From assembly GCA_021162225.1 (NCBI GenBank), contig JAGGZB010000064.1, positions 1 to 18,322 of the forward strand: DNA of 18,322 nucleotides, in the 5' to 3' direction. This stretch comes from Candidatus Bathyarchaeota archaeon (GTDB lineage: Archaea > Thermoproteota > Bathyarchaeia > Bathyarchaeales > DTEX01). The notes under the pieces were generated by a model. That model ran no database searches and had not been told where the DNA came from. It saw only the letters and a list, made by a program, of their open reading frames with translations. This document shows, in pieces, positions 14,352-18,322 of this stretch; the first letter of the stretch is position 1; each line of letters opens with the position of its first letter. Both the position numbers and the translations under genes were made by a program.

Positions 14352-15005
14352 ATGAGGAAAACATTCGTTAAGCTTCTGTATACTCCAAAATTGGAGAATC
14401 CGATACTTGTCGCCGGTTTTCCCGGCATTGGAGATGTAGGTGTAACCGTCGCTAAGATGCTTGTTGAATTTTCGCAGGCAACTCTCTTCGGAAGCTTATT
14501 CTCACCTAACTTCCAAGACTTTGTCTTTATTGATAAGAATGGAGTCTGTCATCCTCCAAAATATGAGTTCTATGCCGCGAAGAGAGATCGAGACCTGATT
14601 ATCTTGACCGGTAATGGCGCACCATCTCTGGAAGACATCTATGGGCATTTCGAAGTCTGCGGGGCTATCTTAGATTTCGTGAAGAAAAATGGCTGTAGAC
14701 TTATAATAGCGGTGGACGGCGCTCCTGCATCTGCGGTTGATGATAGAGTCTTTGTATCCGGTACCTCGGAGGATATCATTTCTAAGTGTGTCGAGGTCGG
14801 AGCGACCATTTATAGCAATAAAATCGCTATTGGATTGCCGGGATTGCTTTTAGGCTTAGCTAAGAAGCATGGATTAGAAGGAGTTTACATACTCGCTCCA
14901 GTCTCAAGCATAGAGAGAGACCGAAAAGCAGCATTCAAGGCTTACAAATTTCTCATGGCCATTCTAAAAAGCCTCTCAGAAGATAATGCTGGTTTACATT
15001 CTTGA
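14352..15005 (+). CDS. PAC2 family protein (proteasome assembly chaperone-like)
   Basis: The product is 217 residues. The N-terminal GFPGIGDVG (22-30) after a hydrophobic strand, and later NKIAIGLPGLLLGLAKKHGLEGVYILAPV, are typical of archaeal PAC2-fold proteins (COG2047, also labelled 'ATP-grasp superfamily'). Eukaryotic PAC2 helps assemble the 20S proteasome; the archaeal role is not settled. The ATG is supported by GGTGA (14341-14345) 6 bases upstream, a perfect archaeal Shine-Dalgarno core. It is divergent from uppP, about 104 bp apart from that start, and is followed after 36 bp by the glycosylase gene on the same strand. No proteasome genes are in the window. Confidence 0.85.
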   Translation: MRKTFVKLLYTPKLENPILVAGFPGIGDVGVTVAKMLVEFSQATLFGSLFSPNFQDFVFIDKNGVCHPPKYEFYAAKRDRDLIILTGNGAPSLEDIYGHFEVCGAILDFVKKNGCRLIIAVDGAPASAVDDRVFVSGTSEDIISKCVEVGATIYSNKIAIGLPGLLLGLAKKHGLEGVYILAPVSSIERDRKAAFKAYKFLMAILKSLSEDNAGLHS

Positions 15006-15041
15006 ATAGGCTTCAATTGAATAAAATGTTGTCTTCATGGC

Positions 15042-15674
15042 ATGTTGGGGATGGTGAAGGGTTTGAGCCTAAACGAGATACTATCCAATATTAAGAGCTA
15101 TTCCGAAGAGCTAGGACTGGATTTGACGAAGCCAGAAGACCGATTTAAGTGGTTCCTAGCATCCATACTCTTCGCTAAGAGAATCTCAGCTGAGATTGCT
15201 AAGAAAACATTCCGCATATTTATGGATGAGAATCTAGTATCCCCTGATAAAATCCTTGAAGCAGGATGGGATAAACTCGTCGAGATTCTAGATTCTGGAG
15301 GATACGTGAGATATGACTTCTCTACAGCCTCAAACTTGCTAGAGATAATGAAGAAACTTAAGGAGAAATATGGAGATCTCGAGGCTCTTCATGAGGCGGC
15401 GGAGAATCCGAAGGACCTTGAGAGGCGTTTAATGAGTTTTAAAGGAGTAGGCCCAGTTTGTGTAAATATTTTCTTAAGAGAGTTGAGGGGAATATGGAAG
15501 AAGGCTAAGCCCGCTCCTTCGAGGATCGCTGTTGACGTAGCTAAGCGTATAGGGATAAACGAGATAGAACCTTACGAATCATCCCTCGTAAGAGTAGGTC
15601 TTGAGTACTGTAAGAAACGAAGATGCCCGGAATGTCCAGTTAGGAAGTATTGTTCCTTGAAAAAGATAAATTAA
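15042..15674 (+). CDS. Endonuclease III-like HhH-GPD DNA glycosylase with 4Fe-4S cluster
   Basis: The product is 210 residues, the length of Endo III. Base-excision glycosylases of this superfamily remove damaged or mismatched bases. The helix-hairpin-helix is at about 131-146 (SFKGVGPVCVNIFL), the catalytic Asp is D165 (IAVDVAKRIG), and a C-terminal cluster loop has C190, C195, C198 and C204. Two points differ from Endo III: the Lys after GVGR is missing (GVGPVC here), so a lyase step by that Lys is not expected, and the first cluster spacing is Cx4C instead of Cx6C. It could be a monofunctional glycosylase of another specificity. Start choice is uncertain: ATG 15042, ATG 15051 or TTG 15063. 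Its stop overlaps the convergent DUF460 gene by 4 bp. Confidence 0.85.
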   Translation: MLGMVKGLSLNEILSNIKSYSEELGLDLTKPEDRFKWFLASILFAKRISAEIAKKTFRIFMDENLVSPDKILEAGWDKLVEILDSGGYVRYDFSTASNLLEIMKKLKEKYGDLEALHEAAENPKDLERRLMSFKGVGPVCVNIFLRELRGIWKKAKPAPSRIAVDVAKRIGINEIEPYESSLVRVGLEYCKKRRCPECPVRKYCSLKKIN

Positions 15675-16927
15675 GAATCTCTAAGCGCCTCCCGTCTATG
15701 ATCCTCCAGCATCTCCTTAAATTGACGATAAGCCATAAGCGCCTCCTTCTCCTCAGTCATCCTCAAATGTTCTCTTAAATTTTTAGAGTCAGCATATGGA
15801 AGGCCTTCTATCCATTCAATCTTTAAATTCTTATAGTCGATTACTGGGATCATATATTTCTCAAATATCTCTAGGGCGTTATGTGACATCCGCCCTTTCG
15901 TCACGATAACCTTAACTCCCCTCCTCGCAAGCTCTTCAGCCGTCGCGGCTCCTCCGCCACTTGGATCCAGAAGTAGAACGGAATCTCCCGCCTTTATTCC
16001 ATAAAGCTTGAAGGCTTTCCACAATCCTTTATCGGTAAAGGATTCAATAGGCTTTAATAGTATAAGCCTCCCCTGGCTCTCGAGGCTCCTAAGCCTCTGC
16101 ATATCATTAAAGCGACGTTTGTATTCCTCAAGTTTCATGAAGTATTCTCTAGCTTTTGCTCTAGCCTTCTCCAGTTCTTCCATAAGAAGAATATACTCTC
16201 TTTCACGTCTCACCTCAAATGACTGCTTATTTCGGATCTCCTTGATCCTCTCTTTGAGCGCGAGTATTTCTTTCTCCAACATCCTTATGCGGGCTTTGAG
16301 CTTTAGATTCGTCTGTTGTAGATGCTTCACCCTTTCTCTCTCCCTAGCCAGCCTATTTTGGAGCTCCTCCACCAAGCTCTTTAGCTTCTCCTCTTTAGGC
16401 GCATATCTCCTTGTTACAGGCGGAGGCCTATATTTATCGACTCCCTGAAGATGCTGAATAGCTCGTTTCATCGAGTATCCCCTAACCACTAAATCCTTTA
16501 CATCCTCCGCTGAGACTTTTAAGGAGTCTTTCCTTACATGAGCATCTATATGCTTGAATTTCCTCTCATAATGCTTGTACGCTTTCACCGCCGCGGCTAA
16601 TGCATCTGCCTCGTGAGTATTCTCTAACCTAAGTCCATAGAGACTTGCATAGTCCCTCGCGATTTGATGTTTCTCGTCCACCCCCATTGAGATCGGAGGA
16701 GCAAAAAGAACGGCGTTAAGCTTGTGCGATAGCTGCTCAAGCATTCCGGATGGCGGTGAAACATCACTCGAAATTATTGTGGGTTCTCCCAGCTCCGAGA
16801 TCGTCTTGACAATCTCGGAGATGCTCCATCCCCGTCTGCTCTTAACTAGAATGGGCTTTCCATCTAATGATAGAACAGCTAATCCAACCGTTACTCCGGG
16901 ATCAACCCCTACTATAAGTCTTTTCAT
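15671..16927 (-). CDS. DUF460 protein: RuvC-like RNase H-fold domain plus long coiled coil
   Basis: The product is 418 residues from the preferred start. Residues 1-120 form a RuvC/RNase H-like domain of COG2433: IVGVDPGVTVGLAVL with D9, then D55 (SSDVSPP), then NTHEADALAAAVKAYK with D108. Residues about 176-283 are a charged coiled coil, and about 287-358 an alpha/beta domain (LKPIESFT, then DSVLLLDPSGGGAATAEELARRGVKVIV). Many members are longer (around 600 or more), so this is a compact version. Function is unproven; nuclease activity is predicted from the fold. An ATG two codons earlier (16933) is possible, but TAGGAG directly upstream is best spaced for 16927. It lies about 55 bp after RIO2 on the same strand; a TATA-like TTCTATATTT in between may give it its own promoter. 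Confidence 0.88.
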   Translation of the reverse strand: MKRLIVGVDPGVTVGLAVLSLDGKPILVKSRRGWSISEIVKTISELGEPTIISSDVSPPSGMLEQLSHKLNAVLFAPPISMGVDEKHQIARDYASLYGLRLENTHEADALAAAVKAYKHYERKFKHIDAHVRKDSLKVSAEDVKDLVVRGYSMKRAIQHLQGVDKYRPPPVTRRYAPKEEKLKSLVEELQNRLARERERVKHLQQTNLKLKARIRMLEKEILALKERIKEIRNKQSFEVRREREYILLMEELEKARAKAREYFMKLEEYKRRFNDMQRLRSLESQGRLILLKPIESFTDKGLWKAFKLYGIKAGDSVLLLDPSGGGAATAEELARRGVKVIVTKGRMSHNALEIFEKYMIPVIDYKNLKIEWIEGLPYADSKNLREHLRMTEEKEALMAYRQFKEMLEDHRREALRDS

Positions 16928-16982
16928 TCCCATTCTCCTAAACTATCAACCCAAATATAGAAGTTTCACGTCCCGTATCCAC

Positions 16983-17879
16983 TTATCCCCTATTGGGCCT
17001 CTTTATACTCTCTAAGGCTTCGTTGATATCTCTTTTCACATTAAATCTCTTCCTAAAGAAGGTCAGTATGTTTTTCACGTCTCTCTTCAGGAGAACCTCA
17101 GCATTCGGATGATCCACGGTGACAAATTGAGGCCAATCAATAATTAATATGTGAAAATCTGGGTTTAAGACTACATTGAACTCGCTTAGATCCGCATGTA
17201 TGACTCCTGCCTTCCTATATGCTATCCTCACATTCTCAAGGATCTCATCTAAAACTTCATCTGGGTTTGGGACTTCAGGAACACGATAAAGCTCAGCTCC
17301 CTCTATAAAGCCCATCACAACCACATGTCTATTATGCCCTATCGGTTCGGGGACTGAAACCCCCCGTGGATAAACCATCTTTAAGGCTTCAAACTCTCTC
17401 TCAGCGGCCAAGCGTGACTGATAAAGCCACGAGATATGCCTTCGATCAGCAATGTATCCTCTCAGCCTTCGTGTTTGACGAAAGCTTATTCGTCCTAGCC
17501 GATGAAACTTAACGGCCACTCTTCTTCCATTAGGCGTTAAGGCGTCGAAAACATCGGATTCCTTCCCGACTCCGAGGGGCTTCCCGAAAGCCTCGATCAC
17601 GTTTGCCTTCACAAGGGCGTTCATCGCTAGACAGTCATATCCAGCCGTGCTCAAGGCATAACCAATATATGACCCAACCCACCTATAGATGAGTCCAAAC
17701 TTGCTGAGTCTATCAAGCCTGTATTTTATTTGCTTCCTTGAGAAACCACTCAGCCTTAAAATGTCATCCTCTGGCACATATCTGTGCCGGCTCATATCTA
17801 CCTCAATTATCATTAGAACTCGGAAGTCTTCAGGCTCCAGCCGGCTTAGAGTCTTTACTGCTATATCGACGGATGACAT
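16983..17879 (-). CDS. rio2: RIO2 family serine/threonine kinase/ATPase
   Basis: The product is 298 residues, usual for archaeal RIO2, an atypical kinase acting in late small-ribosomal-subunit maturation. The N-terminal winged helix is at 1-85 (LEPEDFRVLMIIE, SRKQIKYRLDRLSKFGLI). The RIO kinase domain follows: GVGKESDVFDA (103-113, ATP loop), K124 (VAVKFHRLG), the flexible loop with GRISFRQTRR, catalytic D230 with N235 (IHADLSEFNVVL), and metal-binding D248 (IIDWPQFV). The ATG at 17879 opens the conserved N-terminus. No Shine-Dalgarno site is seen; a TATA-like TTATAG centred about 32 bp upstream fits a leaderless or near-leaderless mRNA. DUF460 follows on the same strand. Confidence 0.95.
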   Translation of the reverse strand: MSSVDIAVKTLSRLEPEDFRVLMIIEVDMSRHRYVPEDDILRLSGFSRKQIKYRLDRLSKFGLIYRWVGSYIGYALSTAGYDCLAMNALVKANVIEAFGKPLGVGKESDVFDALTPNGRRVAVKFHRLGRISFRQTRRLRGYIADRRHISWLYQSRLAAEREFEALKMVYPRGVSVPEPIGHNRHVVVMGFIEGAELYRVPEVPNPDEVLDEILENVRIAYRKAGVIHADLSEFNVVLNPDFHILIIDWPQFVTVDHPNAEVLLKRDVKNILTFFRKRFNVKRDINEALESIKRPNRG

Positions 17880-17904
17880 ATTTCTAAAGAAAAGATGATC
17901 GTAG

Positions 17905-17915
17905 ACCTATAAGAA
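17905..17915 (-). promoter_or_regulatory. TATA-like element of RIO2
   Basis: The minus strand reads TTCTTATAGGT, centred about 30 bp before the RIO2 ATG. It is the only TATA-like element at a fitting distance and implies a short or absent leader. Confidence 0.4.
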
Positions 17916-18024
17916 TCATTGTCTCATTTTATCAGAATATGACATTGGCAACGTCTTCGACATCGCATACGTAGCAGTCTGCAAGATTAAGAAGTGGATA
18001 GACGCTACGTTAGGGAAGGCCTGA
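17905..18024 (+). other. Short open stretch without a start codon; possible gene remnant
   Basis: Between RIO2 and the last gene, the plus strand stays open for 39 codons from just after a stop (17902-17904) to TGA at 18022-18024. The translation has a protein-like feel (EYDIGNVFDIAYVAVCKIKK), but no ATG, GTG or TTG begins it and I do not recognise the family. It could be the 3' scrap of a decayed gene or chance. The rest of 18025-18127 holds only A/T-rich sequence, with a TATA-like TCTTAAATATTC (18071-18082) suitable for the next gene. Confidence 0.2.
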
Positions 18025-18142
18025 GGAAACTTTTCGAAAAAGCCTCATCCATCTAGATCTTCAGATGTAATCTTAAATATTCTTTTGAGAATTAAAGAAT
18101 CGACTTTAAATTGCCGGATGGTCAGTATTGCCGATAGACAGA

Positions 18143-18322
18143 ATGATCGAGAAAGCTTACGAGCTTGTACAAAAGAAGAGGATAGAGCGTGTAGGCGATG
18201 GAGTCTATAATGTTGTAGGGGAGCACGGCACATACCTCGTAGCGCAGAGAATTGATGGAACTTTCAGTTGCACGTGTCCCGGCTTCGTAAAGAGAGGGAG
18301 GTGCTCACATTTGTTGGCAGTA
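18143..18322 (+). CDS. SWIM zinc-finger protein, N-terminal part (3'-truncated by window edge)
   Basis: The frame gives 60 residues to the window edge. A SWIM zinc finger is visible: C43, C45, then C54 and H56 (CTCPGFVKRGRCSH), matching the CxCx(n)CxH pattern. Before it is a short beta-rich segment (VYNVVGEHGTYLVAQR) typical of SWIM domains. These domains bind nucleic acid or protein partners; small archaeal SWIM proteins are of unknown role. The ATG at 18143 is used; a TTG at 18128 in the same frame would add five residues (LPIDR) and is plausible because TTG starts are frequent here. Neither has a clear Shine-Dalgarno site. The C-terminal end is not seen, so it could be a longer protein. 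Confidence 0.75.
   Translation, partial: MIEKAYELVQKKRIERVGDGVYNVVGEHGTYLVAQRIDGTFSCTCPGFVKRGRCSHLLAV

Noticed and set aside
14248..14364. 39-residue N-terminal extension of UppP
   Set aside because: It overlaps the divergent PAC2 start, is not typical of UppP, and a TATA element lies within it at the distance expected for a start at 14247.
16008..16448. A plus-strand frame rich in Ser, Leu and Phe opposite the DUF460 coiled coil
   Set aside because: The low-complexity pattern is the complement of Glu/Lys/Arg codons of the coiled coil; it is not a membrane protein.
1..18322. CRISPR arrays, IS elements, prophage or toxin-antitoxin genes
   Set aside because: No regularly spaced repeats, transposase, integrase or toxin-like sequences were recognised; the gene content is ordinary archaeal chromosome.

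Overview
This window is archaeal chromosome. It carries Orc1/Cdc6, the small subunit of the archaea-specific DNA polymerase D, archaeal FEN-1, a RIO2 kinase, a DUF460 protein, an archaeal PhoU with an AbrB head, a PAC2-family protein and a type IV pilin-like protein. PolD rules out a classical crenarchaeon. The single-OB SSB (5703-5999) closely resembles the Sulfolobus type. Together these suggest a non-crenarchaeal TACK lineage, for example a Bathyarchaeia-like archaeon; this is inference from gene content, not a phylogeny. Genes are tightly packed, promoters are TATA-like, and TTG and GTG starts are common. No IS element, CRISPR array, tRNA or rRNA was seen.

Layout. 1-6015 is rich in DNA replication and repair genes: the 3' part of orc1/cdc6, then the convergent DP1 gene, a divergent PhoU-like regulator, a small Cys-rich protein on the minus strand, a nicotinamidase-FEN-1 pair on the plus strand, and a minus-strand SSB-TRAM pair with overlapping ends. 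A gene-free gap of about 300 bp follows (6016-6337). It holds two outward promoters and a hairpin of unknown meaning. 6338-9673 is a plus-strand run of a TIM-barrel isomerase-like protein, a divergent PurD-like ATP-grasp ligase and a HAD-family hydrolase. Two stand-alone genes follow: a pilin-like surface protein and a large GH38 alpha-mannosidase-family protein.

13447-15674 holds a UppP/BacA-type lipid pyrophosphatase (minus) divergent from a PAC2 protein and an Endo III-like Fe-S DNA glycosylase (plus). 15671-17879 (minus) encodes RIO2 followed by a RuvC-like/coiled-coil DUF460 protein. The right edge holds a short unexplained open stretch and the start of a SWIM zinc-finger protein.

How the genes work together. 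Orc1, PolD, FEN-1, SSB and the glycosylase all act in replication or repair. RIO2 acts in small-subunit ribosome maturation. UppP, the pilin and GH38 relate to envelope or glycan chemistry, but nothing ties them into one pathway. The least explained linkage is the isomerase/PurD-like/HAD run. I saw no clear sign of a wholly new defence or mobile system; the best leads are modest departures within known families and a few unexplained non-coding stretches.
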